A stretch of 23,100 nucleotides of DNA from Poindextera sp035295705. Its GTDB lineage: Bacteria > Pseudomonadota > Alphaproteobacteria > Caulobacterales > Caulobacteraceae. Positions 1 through 7,384 of the stretch are shown piece by piece (within the stretch, counting starts at the first letter, position 1; the number at the start of each line of letters is the position of its first letter). The notes beneath the pieces were generated by a model. It did no database searches. It was not told the DNA's origin and was given only the letters and a program-made list of their open reading frames with translations. The position numbers and the translations under genes were made by a program. The stretch covers positions 1-23,100 of the forward strand of contig DATGIN010000011.1 in NCBI GenBank assembly GCA_035295705.1. The letters run 5' to 3'.

Positions 1-12
1 AGGGCCGCTGAG

Positions 13-261
13 GTGACCTTCTCCAGCGGCCAGATCGACACCTTGCGCAACCTGGCGGGCAGGAAGGCCGGCGACGACGTCGGCTGGGTGAAGATCGCCC
101 GGGCGCGCGAGCTGACCGACCTCGGCCTCGCAGCGCGCAGCCGAAGCGGCTGGCGGATCACCATCGCCGGCGAAGCCGCGCTCGGACGGGCCGGCGGAAC
201 CATCCGCGCTGCGTGCGCGACCTTGCCGTTCCGCCCACTCGACCTGTCGACAACGCCATGA
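13..261 (+). CDS. small unknown protein, possible winged-helix fragment
   Basis: This is an 82-residue frame from a GTG start. The frame stays open to the window edge (codons for R-A-A-E precede the GTG), so the true start may lie upstream and the gene may be partial. The middle (W-x-K-I-A-R-A-R-E-L-T-D-L-G-L-A, then S-G-W-R-I-T-x-x-G) resembles the recognition-helix and wing part of short winged-helix proteins, but I do not recognise a named family. The stop overlaps the next start as ATGA, which implies translational coupling and supports it being real. No strong ribosome binding site is visible at the GTG. The function is unknown. Confidence 0.55.
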   Translation: MTFSSGQIDTLRNLAGRKAGDDVGWVKIARARELTDLGLAARSRSGWRITIAGEAALGRAGGTIRAACATLPFRPLDLSTTP

Positions 262-509
262 CGACCTCGCCGATCGAGGACATGGAGGCCCGGTTCCTGG
301 CCCAGGAGCGGATCGTCGATGCGCTGCTCCGCGCCCTGGCGGTCGGCCAGCCCGAGCTGCTGGACACGGTGCGCGGCGTCCTGGTCGACACCGAGTTCAC
401 GCATGCCGGCAAGCCGGAGCAGTTCGCGACCGTGCACCAACAGATTCGCAAGCGTCTCGAGGGCGCCGCCGCCTTCGCCGCCGAGCACGGTGGCGGCCCG
501 ACCGCATAG
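258..509 (+). CDS. small unknown alpha-helical protein
   Basis: This is an 83-residue protein starting at the ATG that overlaps the preceding stop by four bases. An upstream extension to 213 is possible, but the coupled ATG is the better start. The sequence is acidic and amphipathic (M-E-A-R-F-L-A-Q-E-R-I-V-D-A-L-L-R-A-L then L-L-D-T-V-R-G-V-L), so it is predicted to be mostly helical, with no signal peptide or membrane segment. I recognise no family. It lies between two other short unknown genes on the same strand, so the three probably share a transcript. The function is unknown. Confidence 0.6.
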   Translation: MTTSPIEDMEARFLAQERIVDALLRALAVGQPELLDTVRGVLVDTEFTHAGKPEQFATVHQQIRKRLEGAAAFAAEHGGGPTA

Positions 510-514
510 CCGGC

Positions 515-730
515 ATGGACAAGACCAACTGGATCTACATCGAGCACGAAGGCCGCCTGCATCGCGGCTTCACGGTCGGCTGGCCGCGGGAGATCTGGTC
601 GTTCGAAGACCGCGCCTGGACCCCCTATGCCGGCGAGGTCCCCAGGCCGGAAGGCTGGGGCGCGCAGATCAGCGAGGCGGAATTCCAGCAATGGATCGCG
701 GACTCAAAATCCGGCGCCTGGCCGTTTTAG
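515..730 (+). CDS. small unknown soluble protein
   Basis: This is a 71-residue protein starting five bases after the preceding stop, the third gene of a tight + strand group. It is rich in tryptophan and other aromatics (six W residues; W-I-Y-I-E-H-E-G, F-E-D-R-A-W-T-P-Y). This suggests a compact beta-rich fold, with a helical end (E-A-E-F-Q-Q-W-I-A-D). It has no signal peptide, membrane segment or cysteine. I do not recognise a family. It converges with the thiolase gene, leaving 12 bases between the two stops. The function is unknown. Confidence 0.6.
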   Translation: MDKTNWIYIEHEGRLHRGFTVGWPREIWSFEDRAWTPYAGEVPRPEGWGAQISEAEFQQWIADSKSGAWPF

Positions 731-742
731 GCAGACGTTCGT

Positions 743-1939
743 TCACGCCGCCTCGAATATCGCCGCGATTCCCTGGCCGCCGCCGATGCACATGGTCTCC
801 AGGCCGTACTTGCCGTCGCGGCGTTTGAGCTCGCGCAGCAGGTTGGCGAGGATGCGGCCGCCGGTCGCGCCGATGGGGTGGCCAAGGCTGATACCGCTGC
901 CGTTGACGTTCAGCCGGTCTCGCTCGTCCCAGCCCCAGCCCTTGAGCACGGCCAGGACCTGAGGCGCGAAGGCCTCGTTCAGCTCGACGAGGTCGATGTC
1001 CTTCCAGCCCATGCCGGTGCGGTCGAAGAGGCGCTTCACCGCCGGCACCGGTCCGATGCCCATGCGCGAGGGGTCGCACCCCGCCGCGGCCCAGCCGACC
1101 AGCCAACCCATCGGCTCGAGGCCGAGCGCGTCAAGCTTGTCCTCGGCGACGACCAGGCAGGCGGCGGCCGCGTCGTTCTGTTGCGACGCGTTGCCGGCGG
1201 TGACGACGCCGTCCTTCTCGATGGGGCGGAGCTTGCCGAGGCTCTCAGGCGTGGCGTCGGCGCGCACGCCCTCGTCCTGCGCGAACACGATCGGCTCGCC
1301 GCGTTTCTGCGGCACGGTCACGGGCACGGTCTCGTCGTCGAACTTGCCGTCGGCCCAGGCCTTGGCGGCCCGCTGGTGGCTCATGGCGGCGTATTCGTCG
1401 CAGGCCTCGCGGCTGATCTGGTAGTCGCGCGCCAGGTTGTCCGCGGTCTCGATCATGCCGCTGATGACGCCGAAGCGGCTGATCGGCTGGCTCATCACCC
1501 GCCCGCGCGCCAGGCGGTCGTGCAGGGTGACCGAGCCGGCGCGGGCGCCGCCGCGCATGTCGAGGGAATAGTATTCGACGTTCGACATGCTCTCGACGCC
1601 GCCGGCGATGACGACGTCGGCCGCGCCGGTCTGCACCATCATGGCGGCGTCGATCACCGCCTGCAGGCCGCTTCCGCAGCGGCGGTCGAGCTGGTAGCCG
1701 GGGGTCTCGATCGGGAAGTCGGCGGCGAGCGCGGCCCAGCGGGCGATGCACGGCGCCTCGCCGGAGCCGTAGCCCTGGGCGAAGATGACGTCGTCGACGT
1801 CGCCGGGATCGATACCGGTGCGCTCGACAAGGGCTTTCAGGATCACTGCGCCCAGCTCGCCGGCGGTGAGCGGGGCGAGCGCGCCCTGGAACTTGCCGAC
1901 CGCGGTGCGGATCGGGGCGACGACGGCGGCGCGGCGCAT
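743..1939 (-). CDS. acetyl-CoA acetyltransferase / thiolase
   Basis: This 398-residue protein has the full length usual for a degradative or biosynthetic thiolase. It would catalyse the reversible cleavage or condensation of 3-ketoacyl-CoA with CoA in the cytosol. The nucleophilic cysteine lies in R-R-C-G-S-G (C88). The N-E-A-F motif starts near residue 321, the catalytic histidine is in G-H-P-I-G-A-T-G (H354), and the second cysteine is in C-I-G-G-G-Q-G (C384), so the enzyme should be active. An AAAGGAG ribosome binding site lies nine bases upstream of the ATG. Chain-length preference cannot be read from the sequence, so acetyl-CoA acetyltransferase and 3-ketoacyl-CoA thiolase are both possible. 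It is only distantly similar to the second thiolase at 17022-18266. Confidence 0.93.
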   Translation of the reverse strand: MRRAAVVAPIRTAVGKFQGALAPLTAGELGAVILKALVERTGIDPGDVDDVIFAQGYGSGEAPCIARWAALAADFPIETPGYQLDRRCGSGLQAVIDAAMMVQTGAADVVIAGGVESMSNVEYYSLDMRGGARAGSVTLHDRLARGRVMSQPISRFGVISGMIETADNLARDYQISREACDEYAAMSHQRAAKAWADGKFDDETVPVTVPQKRGEPIVFAQDEGVRADATPESLGKLRPIEKDGVVTAGNASQQNDAAAACLVVAEDKLDALGLEPMGWLVGWAAAGCDPSRMGIGPVPAVKRLFDRTGMGWKDIDLVELNEAFAPQVLAVLKGWGWDERDRLNVNGSGISLGHPIGATGGRILANLLRELKRRDGKYGLETMCIGGGQGIAAIFEAA

Positions 1940-2062
1940 GGCGAGGGCTCCTTTGACGGCGGCTGCGGGCGCCGTCCTAACATCTGCCGGCGCCGCGGGC
2001 GAAGCCCGGCGCAGAATTTGACCGCCCAGCCCGCCAAGGGGCGCGGGCCCTAAATCCTAGTC

Positions 2063-2167
2063 GTCATCCCCCGCCGGAGCGAAGCGGAGTGCGGGGGACC
2101 CAGAGACGGAGGAATGCCAGGAGGGAGCTCAGTGTTTCTGGGTGGCCCGGACAAGCCGGGCCATGAC
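2063..2167. repeat. intergenic palindromic element with nested inverted repeats
   Basis: This 105-base intergenic element has nested symmetry. The outer arms are GTCAT (2063-2067) and ATGAC (2163-2167). The middle arms are ACCCAGA (2098-2104) and TCTGGGT (2137-2143). Two local hairpins are TCCCCCGC/GCGGGGGA (2067-2074 with 2091-2098) and TGGCCCGG/CCGGGCCA (2143-2150 with 2156-2163). This layout resembles dispersed extragenic palindromes I recall from related high-GC alphaproteobacteria, but copies elsewhere cannot be checked here. It lies just after the ribosomal protection gene stop and could also end that transcript or protect its mRNA. Confidence 0.6.
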
Positions 2168-2203
2168 GTTCGAGTGTGGCGGTGGAAAGGTCGAGCAGGC
2201 CGC

Positions 2204-4141
2204 TCAGAGCCGGCGGGCGAGATTCTTCAGGTAGTCTTCCTTGTTCAGGGGGTTGGCGTCGGTTCTGGGGCGGCGCGGCGAGTCGCCCTTCACCGGGCGG
2301 TGGCCGCTGAACCCGGTCTCGAGCACGCCTTCGCCCTGGGTGAGCAGCGGCAGCCGCTGTTGGAGCGCGTGCACGCGGCGGACGGGAATCTCGCCTTCCA
2401 GCACGGCGGCGCGGCCCTCGCCCGACTGGCCGTCCACCTCCGCCTCCTGCTTGGCCAGCTCGGGGAGAAGGGCGGCGAGGGCGCGCTCGGGCGCGGTGAG
2501 GGTGAAGCGGTCGATGGGCTCGCAGACGATGGTCCCGGCGCGCTTGATCGCCTGCATCAGCGCCAGCGGCGTCAGCCGCCGGTGCTCGGCCGGCGTGCTG
2601 GTCGCATAGTGGCGGTAGCGGATGACATGGGTCATGGCGACGTAGACGTCCGGGATGTCCCAGCCGTTCAGGCCCTGGTGCAGGGTCTCGCGCACGGCGT
2701 CCTCGACGGCGGTGAAGAAGGCCTGTGGCATGGAGCCCACGTCCACCTCGAGCGCGAACTCGACGCCGGCGCCCGGCGGGCGGGGCGCCACCCTCAGGCC
2801 CACGCGGGCCATGAACGGGTAGGGCGGCTCCCACAGCGCGGCGCCTTCCCCGGCTAAGCGCTCGATGCAGATCGGCGTGGTCTCGGCGAAGTCGGCCTCG
2901 ACGTGGAAGTCGGCCGCCAGGGTGTCGCGGATCACCTCCTTCTGCACCTCGCCGTAGAGCGAGACGGCGATCTCGCCGCGCAGGTCGTCCTGGCGGAGCG
3001 CGATCAGCGGGTCCTGCTCGGCGAGCTGGGCGAGGGCGGCGAAGAGGCGCCCCTTGTCCAGGCTGCGCACGGGCCGAACGACGGTCTCCAGCGTCGGGGC
3101 GGCGAAGTGGCGGGTGGGGCGCGGGCGCGGCGCGCCGAGCGGATCGCCGATGCGGATGTCGCCTAGCCCCCAGAGCTTGCCGATGCGGCCGGCCGGCAGC
3201 GTATCCGCCTGTCTGGTCGCGCCGTCGTCGAACACCTCGATGCGGGTGACGCGGCGCTCCTCGCCGTGCACGGACAGCCGCTCGCGCACGTCGATGCGGC
3301 CGTCCCAGAGGCGCGCATAGGCGATGCGCTCGCCCGCCGGCCCACGCTCGACCTTGAAGACCGCGCCGCTGAGCGGCGCAGCCGCGTCGGCGGGCGGGGC
3401 GGGCAGCAGGTCGACGATGCCGGCCTGCGCGGCCTCGACGCCGGCGCCGGTGATCGCCGAGCCGAAGAAGACCGGATGGATGCGGTTCGCGCGGCTCTGG
3501 GCGACCAGGGCGTCGTGGAGGGCGGGATAGGGCGGCGTGCGGCCGGCCACGAACGCGGCGAGGAGCTCTTCATTGTTCTCGGCCAGCCGCTCGGCGAGGC
3601 CGGCGGCGAAGGCGGGGTCGTCGGGGCCGAAGGGGCGGACGGTGGCGCGGCGAAGGCCGAGGTCGACGACCTCGCCCATGGCGACGATGTTCGGGGTCAG
3701 CCGCTCGCCGATCCTGGCCAGCAGCGCATGGTCCTCGGCGCCGGCGCGGTCGATCTTGTTGATGAAGAACAGCGTCGGCACGCCGAGCCGCTGCAGGGCG
3801 GCGAACAGCACGCGGGTCTGCGCCTGCACGCCCTCGACCGCGGAGATGACGAGGACCGCTCCGTCCAGCAGCGCCAGCACCCGCTCCACCTCGGCGATGA
3901 AGTCCGGGTGGCCGGGGGTGTCGATCAGGTTGACGGTGGTCTCGCCGATGGCGAACGAGACCACGGCGGCGCGGATGGTGATCCCGCGCGCCCGTTCCAG
4001 CGCCAGCGTGTCGGTCTGGGTGTTGCCGGCATCCACGCTGCCGACGGCGTCGATGACGCCGGCTTCGAAGAGCAGGCGTTCGGTGAGGCTGGTCTTACCG
4101 GCGTCGACGTGCGCCAGAATCCCCAGGTTGAGACATCGCAT
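2204..4141 (-). CDS. tetracycline-resistance-type ribosomal protection GTPase
   Basis: This 645-residue EF-G-like protein belongs to the Tet(M)/OtrA ribosomal protection family, whose members bind the 70S ribosome and displace tetracycline in a GTP-dependent way. The GTPase motifs are intact: A-H-V-D-A-G-K-T (10-17), R-G-I-T-I (52-56), D-T-P-G-H (74-78) and N-K-I-D (128-131). The length matches the family (Tet(M) is about 640). The N-terminal 130 residues look closest, from memory, to Streptomyces OtrA. An in-frame TGA three codons before the ATG fixes the start. The mRNA leader contains a hairpin and a possible upstream ORF. Codon use matches the neighbours, so there is no obvious sign of recent transfer. 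It could instead be a housekeeping paralogue of unknown natural role, so resistance itself is an inference. Confidence 0.88.
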   Translation of the reverse strand: MRCLNLGILAHVDAGKTSLTERLLFEAGVIDAVGSVDAGNTQTDTLALERARGITIRAAVVSFAIGETTVNLIDTPGHPDFIAEVERVLALLDGAVLVISAVEGVQAQTRVLFAALQRLGVPTLFFINKIDRAGAEDHALLARIGERLTPNIVAMGEVVDLGLRRATVRPFGPDDPAFAAGLAERLAENNEELLAAFVAGRTPPYPALHDALVAQSRANRIHPVFFGSAITGAGVEAAQAGIVDLLPAPPADAAAPLSGAVFKVERGPAGERIAYARLWDGRIDVRERLSVHGEERRVTRIEVFDDGATRQADTLPAGRIGKLWGLGDIRIGDPLGAPRPRPTRHFAAPTLETVVRPVRSLDKGRLFAALAQLAEQDPLIALRQDDLRGEIAVSLYGEVQKEVIRDTLAADFHVEADFAETTPICIERLAGEGAALWEPPYPFMARVGLRVAPRPPGAGVEFALEVDVGSMPQAFFTAVEDAVRETLHQGLNGWDIPDVYVAMTHVIRYRHYATSTPAEHRRLTPLALMQAIKRAGTIVCEPIDRFTLTAPERALAALLPELAKQEAEVDGQSGEGRAAVLEGEIPVRRVHALQQRLPLLTQGEGVLETGFSGHRPVKGDSPRRPRTDANPLNKEDYLKNLARRL

Positions 4142-4199
4142 TCCGCGTCATGACCTTGCGAAGATTGAGGGACTTCGGGTTCATGACGTGCGCCTTCAT
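4095..4199 (-). CDS. possible leader peptide upstream of the ribosomal protection gene
   Basis: This is a 34-codon frame starting M-K-A-H-V-M-N-P-K-S and ending in four arginines. Its ATG has a GGAG seven bases upstream. It overlaps the first 47 bases of the ribosomal protection gene in another frame, and its codons run through the hairpin at 4146-4188. A ribosome translating it would melt the structure in front of the downstream start. Leader peptides with this geometry are known for some ribosome-targeting antibiotic resistance genes (erm, tetM). Nothing in the peptide sequence is recognised, and a frame this short could be chance. Confidence 0.35.
   Translation of the reverse strand: MKAHVMNPKSLNLRKVMTRNAMSQPGDSGARRRR
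4146..4188 (-). promoter_or_regulatory. leader hairpin masking the ribosomal protection gene start
   Basis: The mRNA (- strand) can form a hairpin. The outer arms are CGTCATGAACC (4188-4178) and GGTCATGACG (4155-4146), ten pairs with one bulged base. The inner arms are CGAAG/CTTCG (4177-4173 with 4163-4159) around a nine-base loop. The structure ends four bases before the ATG at 4141, so it would cover the ribosome binding region. A possible -10 element GCTAAG lies at 4238-4233, which would put the transcript start just ahead of the 34-codon leader frame; no good -35 is visible. Confidence 0.5.
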
Positions 4200-4267
4200 G
4201 CGATTGCTCCGTTGGGTGCCAAGGGGCGCGAGCTTAGCACAGCTGGAGAGCGTTCCGCAGGGCCTTC

Positions 4268-5767
4268 CTATTCCACCATCCCCGCGCGGAGCGCGCGGGC
4301 GCGGGGTCTTGGGGCGCGACGGACAGGCGGGGGCGGGGCAGGGCGGGGCGTCGAGCAGCTTCCCCCGCCCACCGGGCAGCCGATCTGGAACGCCGACTGC
4401 ATCATGACCACGGCATACGGGTTCCAGGTGGAGAGCATGAAATAGAGCTTGAGCGTCCGGCCCTGAATGGTGGTGAACCGATCGACGATCGCCGGCCCGT
4501 AGGCGATGCCGCGCGTGGTCGTGGCGATATTCTTGGCCTGGTCGCCCGCGGTGGGGCCGGCGGGGCCGGAAGACCCCGTCCTTCGCGGCGCGCCAGGCGC
4601 GGCCGCGGGACAGTCGTTATCCTTGGCTGTGGCGTAATAGTAGAACATGAAACGGCCGTAGCCGTTGTCGCGGCAGGCGTTGAAGATCAGCTGAGGCTGG
4701 CTCCAGGGGCCCCAGGGCTGCGCGGCATAGGTCAGGTACATCCCGCTGTTCGGGTTCGTCTTGCCGGTGTTGTCGAAGATCATCACCCACAGCTTGAGCC
4801 CCTCGACGTAGGTCACGCTGGCATAGCGGATGTCGGGGTTCGAGGGGTCGGCGGCGCTGACGATCGGCGGGAGGGTGGCGGAGTCGGTCGGCTGCCAGGA
4901 GGGCGCTCCGTTTTGCAGGCCCGAGAAGTATTGCGTTTGCCCAGGCCCGCCGGCCGGCAGGGTTCCGGTCCAGAAGTCCTCCGCCGGGATGCGCGAGAGA
5001 TAGATCCCTGTTCCGCCGCTCGGGATGCCGAAGATCCATACGGACTGGGTCCCCGGCGCGCTGGCCGGCGCCGGGTCGAGGCGGAAGATGGGGCGGACGA
5101 AATGGCCGCCGGCCGGAGACAGAACGCGGCCGGCGGTAAAGCTGGCGTTCGCTTCGTCGAACAGCACCAGTTGGGCGTAGTCGCCGCTGTGGTCGTGCTG
5201 ACCGCCGCTGGAGACCGTGCCGGTGGTGACCGCGAGGTAGGCTTGGCCGCCAATGTCGACGCCGGCGCTGGGCACGTCGTCGGCGCCCATGGGGACTGCG
5301 ACGCCGCCCGACGTCTTCGGCAGGACCTCGAGCGCATGGTTGCCGTCCAGGAAGAAGTCCAGCTGCAGCGGCGCGCCGGGATCGGTGCTGGTGCTGCGCG
5401 CGATCGGGTCGTGCGCCGCCCACTGGAACGTGTTCTCGAACGAGACCCACTCAGGATAGCGGGTGCTGTCGGCGCCGAAGGTGTCGCCGAAGGTGATCAG
5501 CATCTCGCCGCGGTGCTCGAACACCACCGGCACGTCGTCGCCGAGCACGTCAGCCCGGGTCGCGGTCTGGCTGGCGGTTCGGACGCAGGTGGGCGGCGAC
5601 TGGTTGATGCTGGCGTCCCAGGCTTCCCAATCGCAGTCGCCGTTCACCTGGTACAGCTTGACCGTCGAGCCAGGGACGAAGGTCAGGGATGGGGCGGCCG
5701 CCGCTGCTGGCGCAAGGCCGCCGACAAGCCCGCAAACGATCGCAAACGTCGCTGGCTTCCATGCCAT
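4268..5767 (-). CDS. secreted DUF4185-like beta-propeller protein
   Basis: This 499-residue exported protein starts at the ATG preceded by GGGAG six bases upstream; the frame is open further upstream but without coding character. Residues 1-25 form a signal peptide ending A-A-A-A-A before P-S-L-T-F. The mature part has F-G-D-T-F (93-97) followed by repeated G-x-Y and W-containing blade-like segments, as in DUF4185 and related five-bladed glycosidase-like folds. The cysteines C45 and C61 may pair in the envelope. The last 40 residues are a proline/arginine-rich tail of low complexity. No catalytic residue can be assigned with confidence. A role in binding or cutting an extracellular glycan is an inference from the fold. 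A candidate promoter lies at 5804-5829. Confidence 0.72.
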   Translation of the reverse strand: MAWKPATFAIVCGLVGGLAPAAAAAPSLTFVPGSTVKLYQVNGDCDWEAWDASINQSPPTCVRTASQTATRADVLGDDVPVVFEHRGEMLITFGDTFGADSTRYPEWVSFENTFQWAAHDPIARSTSTDPGAPLQLDFFLDGNHALEVLPKTSGGVAVPMGADDVPSAGVDIGGQAYLAVTTGTVSSGGQHDHSGDYAQLVLFDEANASFTAGRVLSPAGGHFVRPIFRLDPAPASAPGTQSVWIFGIPSGGTGIYLSRIPAEDFWTGTLPAGGPGQTQYFSGLQNGAPSWQPTDSATLPPIVSAADPSNPDIRYASVTYVEGLKLWVMIFDNTGKTNPNSGMYLTYAAQPWGPWSQPQLIFNACRDNGYGRFMFYYYATAKDNDCPAAAPGAPRRTGSSGPAGPTAGDQAKNIATTTRGIAYGPAIVDRFTTIQGRTLKLYFMLSTWNPYAVVMMQSAFQIGCPVGGGSCSTPRPAPPPPVRRAPRPRARALRAGMVE

Positions 5768-5803
5768 GGCGAGCTCCCGTGTCTGCGCCGGTCCGCCGCC
5801 GAG

Positions 5804-5829
5804 CTTAGCCGCCGACCGCCCCCTGGCAA
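5804..5829 (-). promoter_or_regulatory. candidate housekeeping promoter of the DUF4185-like gene
   Basis: On the - strand TTGCCA (5829-5824) is followed after 14 bases by GCTAAG (5809-5804). This resembles the Caulobacter-type sigma-73 promoter (TTGACGS, 10-14 bases, GCTANAWC) but the -10 matches only its GCTA core. It lies about 37 bases ahead of the ATG at 5767, a sensible leader length. Confidence 0.35.
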
Positions 5830-5921
5830 CCGCGCGGCGCGGGCGCAGTCGGCAGAGCATCCATTGCCCGGCTCCGAGATAGCGACTCGACAGAGCCTCT
5901 GGCCACAGCAAGGGTAAGGCG

Positions 5922-6611
5922 ATGCCAGGAACGATCGTCGTCGTAGGTTATGGGCCGGGCGTGTCGGCCGCGGTCGCCGAGCGGTTCGGCGCCGAGGGGT
6001 TCGCCGTGGCGCTGGTGGCGCGCAGCGCGGAACGGGCGGGCGCCGGCGTGGAGGCGCTGAAGGCCAGGGGAGTCAACGCGGCGGCGTTTCGCGCCAACGC
6101 CGGCGACCCCGCGTCGATCCGCGAGGCGATCGATGCGGCGCGCGCGGCGCTCGGGCCGGTCGCCGTCCTGCACTGGAACGCCATCGGCGGCGTCGGCCTG
6201 GGCGACCTGATGGGCGCTGAAACCATCGCGGTCGCGGGGGTGTTCGACGTGGCGGTCACCGGCCTGGTCGCCGCGGTCCAGGAGGCCCTGCCCGACCTGA
6301 GGGCCGCCAAGGGCGCCGTGCTGGTGACCAACGGCGCGTTCGGCGAGCTCGACCCCCAGATCGACCAGGCGGCCATCGCGCTTGGCGCGAGCGGCGTCGC
6401 CCTCGCCAACGCCGCCAAGCACAAGCTGGTCGGCCTGCTGGCGACGCGGCTCGCCGGCGAGGGGGTCTACGTCGGCGAAGTGATGATAGCCGGCATGGTC
6501 CAGGGGACGCCGTCGGACCGCGGGCAAGGCGCGATCGAGGGCGCTCGGATCGCCGACGCGTTCTGGCAGCTCTACCGGGCCCGCGCCGACACCTACGCCC
6601 GGGTCAGCTGA
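5922..6611 (+). CDS. SDR-family protein lacking the catalytic tyrosine
   Basis: This 229-residue Rossmann-fold protein is of the short-chain dehydrogenase superfamily. The nucleotide-binding turn is G-Y-G-P-G-V-S (9-15). A-R-S follows strand 2, and H-W-N-A takes the place of the usual N-N-A-G. The catalytic region is atypical. The serine position reads T-N-G-A-F, and the Y-x-x-x-K is replaced by a tyrosine-free A-L-A-N-A-A-K-H-K (160-168), so classical hydride transfer with Tyr as acid/base is unlikely. It has no membrane segment. AAGGG lies seven bases before the ATG. It is divergent from the DUF4185-like gene and convergent with coq4 (20-base gap). It may bind NAD(P) without classical chemistry; the substrate is unknown. 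Confidence 0.75.
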   Translation: MPGTIVVVGYGPGVSAAVAERFGAEGFAVALVARSAERAGAGVEALKARGVNAAAFRANAGDPASIREAIDAARAALGPVAVLHWNAIGGVGLGDLMGAETIAVAGVFDVAVTGLVAAVQEALPDLRAAKGAVLVTNGAFGELDPQIDQAAIALGASGVALANAAKHKLVGLLATRLAGEGVYVGEVMIAGMVQGTPSDRGQGAIEGARIADAFWQLYRARADTYARVS

Positions 6612-6631
6612 GCCTACCGGGGCCGCCGCCC

Positions 6632-7384
6632 TTACTGCCGCAGCATCTCGGCGGGGATGGCGTCGTAGACGGTCGCGGGCGTGATGTTCAGGCGCGCGCG
6701 GGCGGACTCGAGCGGCTCGTTCATCAGGGCGATGTAGTCCTCGCCCGGCAGCCACTTCGCCGCCTTGCCGCGGCGATAGCCCTGCCAGACCGCGCGCCGC
6801 ACGAGCTTGCGCGCTTGCCTGGGCGCGCGGAGCATCGCGGCGGTGGCGATGAAGGCCCAGCCCAGCCCGCCGGTCTGCGCGAAGGAGAAGGCGACGAGGC
6901 AGGCCTCGCCCAGGCCGTCGCGGCCGTAGCCGGAGAGCACGTGCCATAGGTCGTGCGAATCGCGCATCCGCCGGCCGAACCAAGCGTATGGGTGGGCGAC
7001 ATCGACGTTCACCTGCCCCTGGCGGCTGACATCCGCCAGCCCGCCGGCGGACAGGTTCTCGGATCGGATGAAGGTGCGATAGGCCGCGCCCACGGTGCCG
7101 GGGGCGAAGGCGTCCAGCCAGGCGTTGTCCATCAGCCGCGGCTCGAGCTCGACGTGCTCGTAGGCGAGCCTTCCGCCGCCGGGCGTGCGCAAAAGCCGGT
7201 CGTAGTTCCTGGCGTTCGCGTCTCCGTTGAGGGCCCGCATGATCTCGAACACCTGGGCGGTGTCCTCGCCGTTGGCGAACAGGCGCCCCATCGCCTTCAG
7301 GGCGACGCCCCAGCGGCGGCGCTGACGGCCCTGGAAGGCGGCGGGCGCGGTCATCGTGTCGGTCATCATGGCCATAGGGGTCAT
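6632..7384 (-). CDS. Coq4 family protein (ubiquinone biosynthesis)
   Basis: This 250-residue protein carries the Coq4 zinc signature H-D-L-W-H-x11-E (H144, D145, H148, E160). Coq4 proteins act in ubiquinone synthesis, in yeast as a scaffold and in recent work in C1 decarboxylation-hydroxylation of the ring. Several bacterial members are accessory and of unclear role. The ATG overlaps the tetR stop as ATGA, which argues for translational coupling; other in-frame ATGs follow within 11 codons. The frame remains open upstream through tetR, but that part is antisense-like and not coding. Its cotranscription with a TetR repressor is unlike a constitutive coq gene and suggests an inducible, perhaps lipid- or quinone-responsive, function. 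Confidence 0.85.
   Translation of the reverse strand: MTPMAMMTDTMTAPAAFQGRQRRRWGVALKAMGRLFANGEDTAQVFEIMRALNGDANARNYDRLLRTPGGGRLAYEHVELEPRLMDNAWLDAFAPGTVGAAYRTFIRSENLSAGGLADVSRQGQVNVDVAHPYAWFGRRMRDSHDLWHVLSGYGRDGLGEACLVAFSFAQTGGLGWAFIATAAMLRAPRQARKLVRRAVWQGYRRGKAAKWLPGEDYIALMNEPLESARARLNITPATVYDAIPAEMLRQ

Noticed and set aside
878..2053. Long + strand frame antisense to the first thiolase
   Set aside because: The thiolase has all catalytic motifs on the other strand, and this frame has only biased composition.
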